This document shows positions 1 through 7,184 of a stretch of DNA of 26,716 nt, piece by piece (position 1 is the stretch's first letter; every line of letters begins with the position of its first letter). This DNA is from JABDOU01 sp041609995. GTDB lineage: Bacteria; Actinomycetota; Acidimicrobiia; Spongiisociales; SHLN01. The stretch covers positions 1 to 26,716 of the forward strand of contig JBFIPU010000030.1 of assembly GCA_041609995.1 (NCBI GenBank), given 5' to 3'. The position numbers and the translations under genes were made by a program. The notes beneath the pieces were generated by a model, which saw only the letters and a list, made by a program, of their open reading frames with translations, was not told the origin of the DNA and did no database searches.

Positions 1-37
1 GCCGAGAACCCGCCGAATACTCGCCGAGCACGGGAAG

Positions 38-529
38 ATGCCCGAGACGAAGACACCCGAGACGAAGACACCCGAGACGAAGACACCCGAGACGAAGACG
101 CCCGAGGCTGGCATGTACGCCCTGACCGACCAACGGCGCTCGCCAGTGGGTTCTGGCCGTGCTGCTCGGAGCACTGATGTGGTCGATTCCGCCGGCAGTG
201 TGGATCTCGGCTCTGGGGTCCCCTCGTTGATCTGGCAGGCACCAGTTGCAGACAAACAACTGATCCGGACCGCCTTTGTGATCCTGATCCCGTCCTCGGC
301 GATCGTGTACGCCGCCTTCGGCCGCGGCAGCAAGCTGTGCGGACGCCGGATAGGCACGGGGCCCGGCGGCACGCTGCTGTGGCTGGCAGCCCTGGTGGTG
401 GCGCTTCTGGTGGGCGGGGTCTCTGGTGGGCGGGTCTTCGTGCTGGAACCAACGGACGCGAAGCGGCAAACGATCTCATCGACCCCGGTGACTCCAACAA
501 CGGTCATGGCGGACGGTGACTTGGGATGA
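38..529 (+). CDS. Hypothetical membrane protein, possibly frameshifted and possibly 5'-partial
   Basis: I do not recognise this gene. The frame opens at ATG 38 but is also open to the left window edge, so the true start may lie outside. The protein begins with four PETKT repeats. It then has a low-complexity polar stretch (about residues 26-68) and two hydrophobic segments (about residues 78-93 and 112-129), and ends in a Thr/Pro-rich tail. The polar stretch looks wrong: in the +1-shifted frame, bases 126-227 encode an uninterrupted hydrophobic, Trp-rich helix (QWVLAVLLGALMWSIPPAVW), which would make a third membrane segment. Two compensating indels, or sequence errors, near bases 126-146 and 219-230 would restore a three-helix protein. 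The 3' end overlaps the convergent HNH gene by 26 bases. There is no strong ribosome binding site. It could be a decayed gene or a chance ORF. Confidence 0.35.
   Translation: MPETKTPETKTPETKTPETKTPEAGMYALTDQRRSPVGSGRAARSTDVVDSAGSVDLGSGVPSLIWQAPVADKQLIRTAFVILIPSSAIVYAAFGRGSKLCGRRIGTGPGGTLLWLAALVVALLVGGVSGGRVFVLEPTDAKRQTISSTPVTPTTVMADGDLG
41..100 (+). repeat. Four tandem 15-bp repeats encoding PETKT
   Basis: The unit CCCGAGACGAAGACA is repeated four times head to tail. The only difference is the final base of the last copy (ACG instead of ACA, silent). Because the unit is 15 bases, gain or loss of copies keeps the reading frame. The near-perfect identity suggests recent slippage-type expansion. 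The 40 bases upstream contain looser GCCGA-type echoes of the unit. Confidence 0.9.
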
Positions 530-1598
530 TCTTCCTTCGTTTCGGTGGGCTATCGGGATCGATGCGGTTGCCCTGTCCATGAACCTGTCCATGGTGATGC
601 CACCAGCAAAGGGTGGTGAGGTTCTCCATGTCGTGCGTGCCGCCTTCGCCCCTCGGCAGGATGTGGTGAACCTCGAGGCGATAGGTGCTCCAACAAGCAT
701 CAACCGTGCAGCCGCCGTCACGGGCAAGCACGTTGCGCCGCGTCTTGGGCGGCACGGTGTCGGTAGTCGGACCCACGGCCACGGGTACTCCGGTGACGCC
801 ATCCAACACGATTTCGATCGATCCGCCGCACATCAGCTCCTCCAGGAGGTTGGGACCGATCCTGGGGCCGCCGGCGATGCCGACCCCGGCTTCACAGGAG
901 GTTTGTCCGGCTCGTTCGGCATCGACCAGAATCGTGATGTGGCTGCCCATGTGATTCTCGGCCGCCGACATACCACTCAGGGAGTCCATGGCCATGGCTA
1001 CCAGGGCGTCGGCCCGAAGCTGCTCGCGGGTGGACTCTCCCTTGGCCGGAAACCGGTCGGCCCGATGATCTAGCGCGGTGGTGACCAGCTTCCAGTCATA
1101 GGCCGGCAGTTGAGCGGAGATGAAACCAACGCTCTCGTCCAACGATGTATGGGAACGTACGTGGCGCTCTGCGTGCGCCTGTTCTTCGTCTCTGCGACGG
1201 ACTCGCCGGGTCATGTTCCGGAGACGGTTGATTCCGGCGATGTCGTGTTCCTTCGCCGCATCCATCGTCTCCGGCCCCGCCCCGGCCTGCAGCAGCCGGG
1301 CCATGGCGTTTGCGCGATCGAACGACCAGCCCCCCGCAGCCATGCCGGCCATTTGATCAGAGTGTTCTGGCGTCGCCGAAGCAGTGTCCAGCAACGCCCT
1401 GGCCGTGTCGGCGGACACGTCGAGCTCGCCGGCAATGTCAACCGCCGATACCGGCCGCATTTGCGACCGCCGGGTTATCTCTCGTAGCAGAGTCAGCTGA
1501 CGTGCCCGACTACGGCTGATCAACTGCTCTTGGCGCCGCAGCTCATCCCACAACTCGGTCAGTGGGACCGCTGACAGCTCGGAAGCCTCCGTGAACAT
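504..1598 (-). CDS. DUF222 domain HNH endonuclease-like protein (13E12 type)
   Basis: A 364-residue protein with an N-terminal helical DUF222 region (about residues 1-260) and a C-terminal HNH nuclease domain (about 286-343). The HNH part shows Cys-x4-Cys-type spacing (CTVDAC), the paired histidines of VHHILPRGEGG, the Asn of MENLTTLC and the final WWHHHGQVHG. These are the expected metal-binding and catalytic positions of HNH enzymes. The family is abundant in actinobacteria (the 13E12 repeat family of mycobacteria). Its cellular role is mostly unknown, although mobile-element or DNA-processing roles are often suggested. The frame extends upstream to a TTG at 1703, but ATG 1598 gives the N-terminus usual for the family (MFTEASELS...), so I chose it. 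No good Shine-Dalgarno is visible. It stands alone and converges with the ORF at 38-529. Confidence 0.85.
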   Translation of the reverse strand: MFTEASELSAVPLTELWDELRRQEQLISRSRARQLTLLREITRRSQMRPVSAVDIAGELDVSADTARALLDTASATPEHSDQMAGMAAGGWSFDRANAMARLLQAGAGPETMDAAKEHDIAGINRLRNMTRRVRRRDEEQAHAERHVRSHTSLDESVGFISAQLPAYDWKLVTTALDHRADRFPAKGESTREQLRADALVAMAMDSLSGMSAAENHMGSHITILVDAERAGQTSCEAGVGIAGGPRIGPNLLEELMCGGSIEIVLDGVTGVPVAVGPTTDTVPPKTRRNVLARDGGCTVDACWSTYRLEVHHILPRGEGGTHDMENLTTLCWWHHHGQVHGQGNRIDPDSPPKRRKIIPSHRPP

Positions 1599-2054
1599 AT
1601 GTGGAAAGTAGCAACCGGGTGTGACAAGCAACCGCTCAATGCGCGATGTCGTCGCCGAATTCTTGTTCGAGCAACCACTGTTGGGATACGACTGACCGGG
1701 CAACCTCAGTTCTGTTTACGACAGAATCCCCGCTTCAGGACAACCGATCCTGACAGATCGGATCAGAACAGGAACTCGCCGGGATCGCAGAACCCTGCTG
1801 GATCCAGTTGACGAGCTGTTTCTCGTCGATCTGATCGTCTTCAAAGACCGTCAGATACCGGACTGCATGCTGTTCCGACCCGGCCGGCGGCAGTGGGACT
1901 AGTGACAACCCCAAACAGTAAATGCGGTCTTGAGGTACTGGCGAGGACGCCGAAAACCGGCCCTGGTCCTCGACGCCATAGAAGGATGAATTCCACCGCA
2001 CGCCCGTGCGGACCTGGGGCACCGGTTTGACTCGTCGAGGTACCGGCCAAACTC
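1599..2054. other. Intergenic stretch between the HNH gene and add
   Basis: About 460 bases with no convincing gene. It contains one weak minus-strand ORF (1735-2022), listed separately, and ends at the hairpin over the add stop codon. No tRNA, CRISPR repeat or insertion-sequence end was recognised. Confidence 0.6.
1735..2022 (-). CDS. Doubtful small hypothetical protein
   Basis: A 95-codon frame from GTG 2022 to TGA 1735, in the same orientation as add and the HNH gene and located between them. The third codon position is moderately GC-rich. The C-terminal half has a balanced, protein-like composition (for example VRYLTVFEDDQIDEKQLVNW) that is unusual for a chance frame in high-GC DNA. There is no ribosome binding site, signal peptide or recognised domain. 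The in-frame sequence upstream of the GTG stays open into the add hairpin, so the frame could be a remnant of a longer gene. It may equally be non-coding. Confidence 0.25.
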   Translation of the reverse strand: MPQVRTGVRWNSSFYGVEDQGRFSASSPVPQDRIYCLGLSLVPLPPAGSEQHAVRYLTVFEDDQIDEKQLVNWIQQGSAIPASSCSDPICQDRLS

Positions 2055-2086
2055 GCTCTCCTCAGCGTGTCATCGCTGAGGAGAGC
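2055..2086 (-). terminator. Perfect 13-bp inverted repeat over the add stop codon
   Basis: The arms GCTCTCCTCAGCG (2055-2067) and CGCTGAGGAGAGC (2074-2086) are perfectly complementary around a 6-base loop. On the minus strand the hairpin contains the last codons and the TGA of add (2062-2064). It is followed only by a short GAGTTTGG run, not a long T tract. It most likely acts as a terminator or 3'-end stabiliser for add. Confidence 0.6.
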
Positions 2087-3078
2087 TCCCGGTGCAACGC
2101 CGTCTTCATCGCAGCCGGCGCGTAGGAGGCTGTGATGGCCGTGCGCTGCAACCAGACAAGGGTCTTGAGTGACAGTCCAAGGACATCATGAGCGACTTTC
2201 AACTCCTGATCGAGGGTTGTGGAGAAGTAGGCCGGGTCGTCGGTGTTGAGCGTGACCGGCACCTCGGCTGCCAACAACTCCTTGATGGGATGCTCGGTGA
2301 GCGACGCGACAACGCCGAGGGCGATGTTGGAGCTGAGCGAGATCTCCAACGGGATCTCGTGTTCGACCAGGTGGTCGACGAGCGCGAGGTCCCGCATCGC
2401 CTGTACCCCATGCCCGATCCGATCTGCTCCCAATGCGCGGATCGCTCCCCACACGCTTTCGGGACCAGCGGTCTCACCCGCGTGAGGGATCGACGCCAGG
2501 CCCGAGGCTTGCGCGAGTTCGAACGAGGATGCGAACATCTCGGGCGGGAAGCCGGGCTCGGGGCCGCCCAACCCCAATCCGACGACGCCCTCTGGTGCGC
2601 CGCGGCCGGTGATGAGATCAGCGGTGAAGCGGGAATCGGGCGGTTCCAGCTCGCGCGGGATGTCGCAAATCCATCCGACCTCGACGCCTGCTCGGCGAGC
2701 TGCCTCGCGTCCGGCGTCGAGGCCTTCGACATACTCTTCCATGGCGCTCCCGCGCCGGTGGTGGTTGTACGGGGTGGTGGTGATCTCGGCATAGCGCACG
2801 TTCTGGGCTGCCAGCTCGGAGGCCAGGGCGGCTGTGGCATATTCGAAATCCTCTGCTGTCCGCAGAACATCCAGGCCCTGGAGGAACAGCCGCAGGAAGT
2901 CGGCGAGGCACTCGAAGGAGTATCGAGCTCCGAGCTCGGCGCCAGAGCTGACTCCGACGTCGACTCAATTGCGTTCGGCCAGGCGGAACATGGTGCCGGG
3001 GCGGAGCGAGCCTTCGAGATGAAGATGGAGTTCGACCTTCGCGATCGACTCGATGACCTGATGGGCGGAGTCGCTCAT
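2062..3078 (-). pseudogene. add: Adenosine deaminase interrupted by an in-frame TGA
   Basis: Read straight through, this frame encodes a full-length adenosine deaminase of about 338 codons, the family's usual size. The enzyme converts (deoxy)adenosine to (deoxy)inosine in purine salvage. From ATG 3078 come 37 residues with the zinc-binding HxH motif (KVELHLHLEGSLRP). A TGA at 2965-2967 then interrupts the frame, and the remainder continues in the same frame. That remainder carries the HAGE motif (IPHAGETAGPE), the GHG motif (RIGHGV), SSN, and the metal-binding Asp of LNTDDPAYF. In relatives the residue after AERN is typically Gly, so a single G-to-T change (GGA to TGA) would explain the stop. 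The only plausible restart, GTG 2799, would lose the HxH zinc ligands. It is divergent from soxA across a 75-base gap. Either a real nonsense mutation or a sequencing error is possible. Aminofutalosine or adenine deaminase specificity cannot be excluded. Confidence 0.85.
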
Positions 3079-3153
3079 GCTGCCAGCCGATGACCGCAGC
3101 CGAATGGGGCGGCGGTCGCAGTGCACAGTTAGCCTGCCGCCCATGCCGACGGT

Positions 3154-5349
3154 GTGTTTGTGACGACGTTCCGGTACGGGAGCGAGCAGGTTGGGTTCCG
3201 CTCCGGCGATTCGGTGTTGGTCGCCCTGCTTCGGGCCGGTATACGGCCGCCGACCGGCGGCACGGTGTGCCTGGCCGGTGACTGTGTCCACTGTCTCTGC
3301 ACCGTCGACGGGGTTGCCTATGTGCGTGCGTGCCAGGTCCCGGCTGCCGAAGGCCTCGAGGTCGAGCCTCATCCGGACGACGGGCGCCCTCTCTTGCCGC
3401 AGCCTGTCTCACGCCCGGAGACCGTGATGCGCAACCTCCACGCCGACGTGGTCGTCATCGGATTGGGGGAGGCCGGGCGGGCAGCTCGCGATCACCATGA
3501 AGCTGCAGGCCGAATGGTGATCGGCCTCGACGCCCGCGACGGCCGAGAGGTGGCCGGCATCTACCCCGGTCCCCTGGTCGTGGCACGCGATGGCCGGGAG
3601 ATCATCGGTGTCCACTGCGAAGAGGTCGTGGTTGCCACCGGAAGCTCCGAAATCCAGCCAGTGGCACCCGGCACCGGCCTGATCGGCCTTTATACGGTTG
3701 ATGCCGTGGATGCGTTGCACCAGGCCGGCGTGGAGCTCGGGCCCATCGTCGCGATCGGCCGGCCCCCGACAACGGCCCCCCACCGATTGGCCGAAGGGGA
3801 ATTGGTTCGTTTCGAGGGCGAAGACACCGTGACGGCAGTGGTCACGCGCACCGATGGCGGCGAGCAGAAGTGGGAATGTGCTGCGGTGAGCCTGGGTCTC
3901 GGTAGATATCCCCGGGACATCTTGCTGCGCATGGGCAGCGGCATGCCGGTGACGGCGGCCGGCTCGGTCGGCGACCCCACCGAATTGCCGCCGCCCCCTG
4001 TGGCGGGTGTCGTATGCCCGTGCTCGGGGGTGTCCGTCGAGCAGCTCGACTCCGTTGTCGGACGCGGCTTCGAAGAACTGGAACTGGTCAAACGCTCGAC
4101 GCTGGCGGGCACCGGCACCTGCCAGGGCCAGACCTGCCTGCCGCATGTCCGCTCCTACCTGACCGAACGGGTCGGGGCCACCCCCGCCCCTTTCACCGCC
4201 CGGCCACTGGCCCGACAGCTCACGATCAGCGAGACGATTGCCAATTACCGGCTTCCCGGGTTCTTCAAGACCTCACTCGATTCCATCCACCGGCAATCGG
4301 GCGGCGTGATGGACCGGTTCGGGCCCTGGTACCGGCCCTGGCACTATGGAGACCCGCTGGCTGAATACTGGGCCGTGCGATCCGGGGTCTCGATCATGGA
4401 TGTCTCGACGCTCGGCAAGATGATCGTGACCGGTCCGGACGTCAACGAGTTCCTCGAGCGGCTGTACCCCACGCCGGTCGCCACCATCGAGCCCGGCCGC
4501 TGCAAATACGTCTTGATGCTCAACGAGAAAGGGGCTGTCTTCGACGACGGCATGGTGTGCCGGGAAGACGATCACCGGTTCACCCTCACCTTCACCTCCA
4601 GCGGCGTCTCGTTTGCCGAGATGTGGATGCGTGACTGGGCCGAAGCATGGGGGATGGACGTTCGGATCCTCAACCGGACTGCCTCTCTCGGGGCAATCAA
4701 CGTCACCGGCCCGCGGTCTCAGGACCTGCTGGAGAGCATGGGACTGGACCTTCTGCCCCCGTTCCTGGGCCACCGGCGCATGGAGGTGGCCGGTGTCCCC
4801 GCGCACGTATTCCGGCTGAGCTTCACCGGTGAGGCCTCGTACGAGATCCACCACCCGATCGATCGCTCCCCCAGGCTATGGCAGGCGCTGCTCGAGGCCG
4901 GGGACCCGTTTGGGGTGATTCCCCACGGCCTGGAGGCGCTCTTGACCCTGCGGCTCGAAAAAGGGCACATCATCGTCGGCCAGGACACCGAGGCCGATTC
5001 GACCGCCCGCCGCCTCGACCACGAATGGGCGGTGAAGCCCGAAAAGGGCGACTTCTTGGGGCGACAGGCGGTCCTCCGAACCGACGCCATCGAACTGGAC
5101 CGCCAGCTGGTCGGCCTCACGATGGAGGGTCCCGCGCCCGACGAGGGGACCGTCCTTCACGACGATGAGGGCCTCAGCGGCTACGTGACCTCCGCCCGCT
5201 ACTCCCCCACCCTCGAGCGAACCGTGATGCTCGGCTGGGTACGCCTGGTCGATGGTGAGGTTCCCGATACCTTGAGGGCCGACGATCGGCTGGTCCACCG
5301 GGCCGGCACCCCCTTCTACGATCCGGAGGGAAGCCGTGCCCGGGCTTGA
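3154..5349 (+). CDS. soxA: Sarcosine oxidase-type alpha subunit, short form with two four-Cys motifs
   Basis: This 731-residue protein has the SoxA domain order in compressed form. Residues 1-85 are a [2Fe-2S] Fer2_4 domain with Cys39, Cys44, Cys47 and Cys60. Residues 96-285 are a much shortened FAD/NAD-binding oxidoreductase region with a GLGEAG dinucleotide motif (103-108). Residues 286-335 are a BFD-like/SoxA_A3 segment with Cys288-x-Cys290 and Cys323-x4-Cys328. From about residue 360 it is a GCV_T aminomethyltransferase-type, folate-binding domain. Typical SoxA proteins have about 950-1000 residues, and much of the difference lies in the FAD/NAD region. With SoxB, G and D it would oxidatively demethylate sarcosine or a related N-methyl amino acid in the cytoplasm, giving 5,10-methylene-tetrahydrofolate. 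The start is GTG 3154; GTG 3160 is an alternative. It overlaps soxG by 14 bases. Confidence 0.85.
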   Translation: MFVTTFRYGSEQVGFRSGDSVLVALLRAGIRPPTGGTVCLAGDCVHCLCTVDGVAYVRACQVPAAEGLEVEPHPDDGRPLLPQPVSRPETVMRNLHADVVVIGLGEAGRAARDHHEAAGRMVIGLDARDGREVAGIYPGPLVVARDGREIIGVHCEEVVVATGSSEIQPVAPGTGLIGLYTVDAVDALHQAGVELGPIVAIGRPPTTAPHRLAEGELVRFEGEDTVTAVVTRTDGGEQKWECAAVSLGLGRYPRDILLRMGSGMPVTAAGSVGDPTELPPPPVAGVVCPCSGVSVEQLDSVVGRGFEELELVKRSTLAGTGTCQGQTCLPHVRSYLTERVGATPAPFTARPLARQLTISETIANYRLPGFFKTSLDSIHRQSGGVMDRFGPWYRPWHYGDPLAEYWAVRSGVSIMDVSTLGKMIVTGPDVNEFLERLYPTPVATIEPGRCKYVLMLNEKGAVFDDGMVCREDDHRFTLTFTSSGVSFAEMWMRDWAEAWGMDVRILNRTASLGAINVTGPRSQDLLESMGLDLLPPFLGHRRMEVAGVPAHVFRLSFTGEASYEIHHPIDRSPRLWQALLEAGDPFGVIPHGLEALLTLRLEKGHIIVGQDTEADSTARRLDHEWAVKPEKGDFLGRQAVLRTDAIELDRQLVGLTMEGPAPDEGTVLHDDEGLSGYVTSARYSPTLERTVMLGWVRLVDGEVPDTLRADDRLVHRAGTPFYDPEGSRARA

Positions 5350-5713
5350 AACGGTCGTCGGTCGGCGCATCAACGCGCTCCCGGCTGCCCTGGATGCCGC
5401 CAACTGGCCGGCCGGAGCCCGCGTCGTGCGCATCGCCCCCGATGACGTCTTCCTGATCGGCGATGGTCCGTTGGAGCTCTCCGACCGCCACGCGATCGTA
5501 GACCACGAGGCAGGCTTTTCCGGCGTGTGGATTACCCGGCCCGACGCCGCCGACTGGCTCGAACGCAATGCCGTGTGGGGCCTGGCACCGGATGGTGAAG
5601 TGGCCCAGGGGATGGCCGCTGGATTGCCGGTGAAGATGCTGGCCGACGGCCAGGAGGTGCTGGTGCTGGTGGCCTCCGTTCTGGCGGACGATCTGGAGGA
5701 ACGGCTGGCATGA
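5336..5713 (+). CDS. soxG: Sarcosine oxidase-type gamma subunit
   Basis: A 125-residue protein of SoxG type, shorter than most members (about 180-200 residues). It keeps the characteristic pattern of a small GCV_T-like fold: RIAPDDVFLIGDGP, followed by VDHEAGFSGVWITRPDAADWL. The gamma subunit is a structural partner of the alpha subunit in the heterotetramer. The GTG start lies inside the end of soxA (14-base overlap), and the stop overlaps the soxB start as ATGA, so translation is probably coupled. Identification rests on the operon position as much as on the sequence. Confidence 0.75.
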   Translation: MPGLETVVGRRINALPAALDAANWPAGARVVRIAPDDVFLIGDGPLELSDRHAIVDHEAGFSGVWITRPDAADWLERNAVWGLAPDGEVAQGMAAGLPVKMLADGQEVLVLVASVLADDLEERLA

Positions 5714-6918
5714 ACGAGTTCATGGAAGCCAAGGTCGACCTCACCTGGCGCGAGCCCAAGGACAATTACGACGTGGTCATCATCGGCGGGGGCGGCCACG
5801 GCCTCGCCACCGCCTACTACCTGGCGACCCGTCACGGCATCACCGATGTCGCCGTGATCGAGCGCAACTACATCGGATCCGGCAACTCGGGCCGCAACAC
5901 CACGGTCATCCGCGCCAATTACGGCCTTCCCGCTTCGGTTGCGTTCTACCAGCGTTCGCTCGATCTCTACAAAGGTTTGGAGGAGGAAACCGAGCGCTGG
6001 CTGATGCACAACGAGATGGGCCTGTTCTGGATGACCCACACCGAGACCGGGGTGCGGCAAGAAAAGGCCCGGGCCCACCTCAACACGGCGATGGGGGCCA
6101 ACACGTATTTCGTGACGCCGTCCGAGATCCACCAGATGTGCCCCGAGATCGACCTCGAGGGCGGCGGCCGCTACCCGGTGCTGGGCGCCTCCTACCATCC
6201 GGAGGCGGCCACGGCCCGCCACGATCGAGTCAATTGGGCGCTGGCGGAGGGGGCGATGCGGCTGGGCACGACCGTGCTCCAGCGCCGGACCGTGACTGGG
6301 ATCCAGACGCACGGGGACCGGGTCACGGGGGTGCAAACCGACCGGGGCCCGATCGGGGCCGGGGTGGTCGTGAGCTGTGTGGCCGGGCAATCGACGCTGA
6401 TCGCAGATATGGTCGGGCTGCGTTTGCCGATTCGGTCCCACCCGCTGCAGGCGTTCGTCACCAACCACTACCGGCGCACGTTCAACCACATCGTCGCTTC
6501 CGTCGACCTGGCCACCTATGTCTCGCAAACCGCCCGCGGTGAGATGCTCGTCGGAGCCGAAATCGATCGCCAACCCAGCTACTCGTACCAGTCCTCGTTT
6601 GACTTCCTGCAGGCCACCGCTGCCAAGGCGTCGACGTTCCTGCCATTCCTGCGCGACCTGCGGATCCTGCGCCAATGGGGCGGTGTTTGCGACATGTCCC
6701 CGGATTCGTCCCCGATCATGGGCGAGACGGAGGTCGCGGGCTTTTACCTCAGCACCGGATGGGGCACCTGGGGATTCAAAGCGATTCCGGCGGGCGGCGA
6801 GGCCATGGCCGAACTGGTCGCCACCGGCGCCACCCCTGCTCTGATCGAACCGTTCCGCCTGAGCAGGTTCCGCGATGACCGCATCCTGGCCGACGCCGGA
6901 TCGTCGGGGACCCAGTAA
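5710..6918 (+). CDS. soxB: Sarcosine oxidase-type beta subunit (flavin-binding)
   Basis: A 402-residue DAO-fold flavoprotein of the usual SoxB length. Its N-terminal dinucleotide-binding motif, IIGGGGHGLATAYYL (residues 24-38), is the form typical of SoxB. The ATARHD stretch places a His at residue 171, matching the histidine that carries covalent FMN in heterotetrameric sarcosine oxidases. The C-terminal SPIMGETEVAGFYLSTGWGT is the usual second flavin contact region. This subunit binds the amine substrate and transfers electrons from the substrate flavin. It sits between soxG (4-base overlap) and soxD (1-base TAATG overlap). The beta gene is normally first in sox operons (B-D-A-G), whereas here it is third. 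The substrate may be sarcosine, dimethylglycine or another N-methyl amino acid. Confidence 0.9.
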   Translation: MNEFMEAKVDLTWREPKDNYDVVIIGGGGHGLATAYYLATRHGITDVAVIERNYIGSGNSGRNTTVIRANYGLPASVAFYQRSLDLYKGLEEETERWLMHNEMGLFWMTHTETGVRQEKARAHLNTAMGANTYFVTPSEIHQMCPEIDLEGGGRYPVLGASYHPEAATARHDRVNWALAEGAMRLGTTVLQRRTVTGIQTHGDRVTGVQTDRGPIGAGVVVSCVAGQSTLIADMVGLRLPIRSHPLQAFVTNHYRRTFNHIVASVDLATYVSQTARGEMLVGAEIDRQPSYSYQSSFDFLQATAAKASTFLPFLRDLRILRQWGGVCDMSPDSSPIMGETEVAGFYLSTGWGTWGFKAIPAGGEAMAELVATGATPALIEPFRLSRFRDDRILADAGSSGTQ

Positions 6919-7184
6919 TGGCCTTTCTGCTGCGCTGTCCGAATTGCGGGTCCCGGACAATCGAAGAGTTCGTGTACGGCGAGATTCCCCGGGTGCCGGA
7001 CTCCATCACCGACGAGAACGAACGCGACCTGGATTTCGCATTCATGCGCAACAACCCACGGGGTTGGACCATCGAGCGGTGGTTCCACGTGTTCGGATGC
7101 CGCCGGTGGTTCACGGTGGAGCGTCACACCGTCACCAACGAGGTGCGCTACCGGTCGCCGAAATCCTCCTCAAACACCTCGTAG
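6918..7184 (+). CDS. soxD: Sarcosine oxidase-type delta subunit (zinc protein)
   Basis: An 88-residue protein matching SoxD along its length. The N-terminal CPNCG gives Cys7 and Cys10, and the RWFHVFGCRRWF segment supplies His57 and Cys61, the expected Cys3His zinc site. The intervening region ends in NPRGWTIERW, close to the family's NPxGxxxERW pattern. The delta subunit is a small structural component of the heterotetramer. The ATG overlaps the soxB TAA by one base. Its last 37 bases overlap the convergent acetyltransferase gene, so there is no intergenic terminator. Confidence 0.9.
   Translation: MAFLLRCPNCGSRTIEEFVYGEIPRVPDSITDENERDLDFAFMRNNPRGWTIERWFHVFGCRRWFTVERHTVTNEVRYRSPKSSSNTS

Noticed and set aside
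2925..2967. Selenocysteine insertion at the add TGA: an imperfect stem (GGAGTCAGCTC with GAGCTCGATACTCC) follows the stop on the minus strand.
   Set aside because: Adenosine deaminase has no known selenocysteine form, the position is normally Gly, the loop does not match a known bacterial SECIS pattern, and no sel genes are in the window.
2965..2967. TGA recoded as glycine genome-wide (as in Gracilibacteria-type codes).
   Set aside because: TGA clearly acts as a stop at many gene ends here, including the ATGA overlaps of soxG/soxB, potA/potB, potB/potC and the ABC pair, and no other internal TGA is seen in conserved genes.
4876..6960. A 694-codon open frame antisense to soxA, soxG and soxB.
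   Set aside because: It is a shadow of GC-rich coding sequence: the sense strand has strong family matches and the antisense product is a His/Arg/Gly-rich string without motifs.
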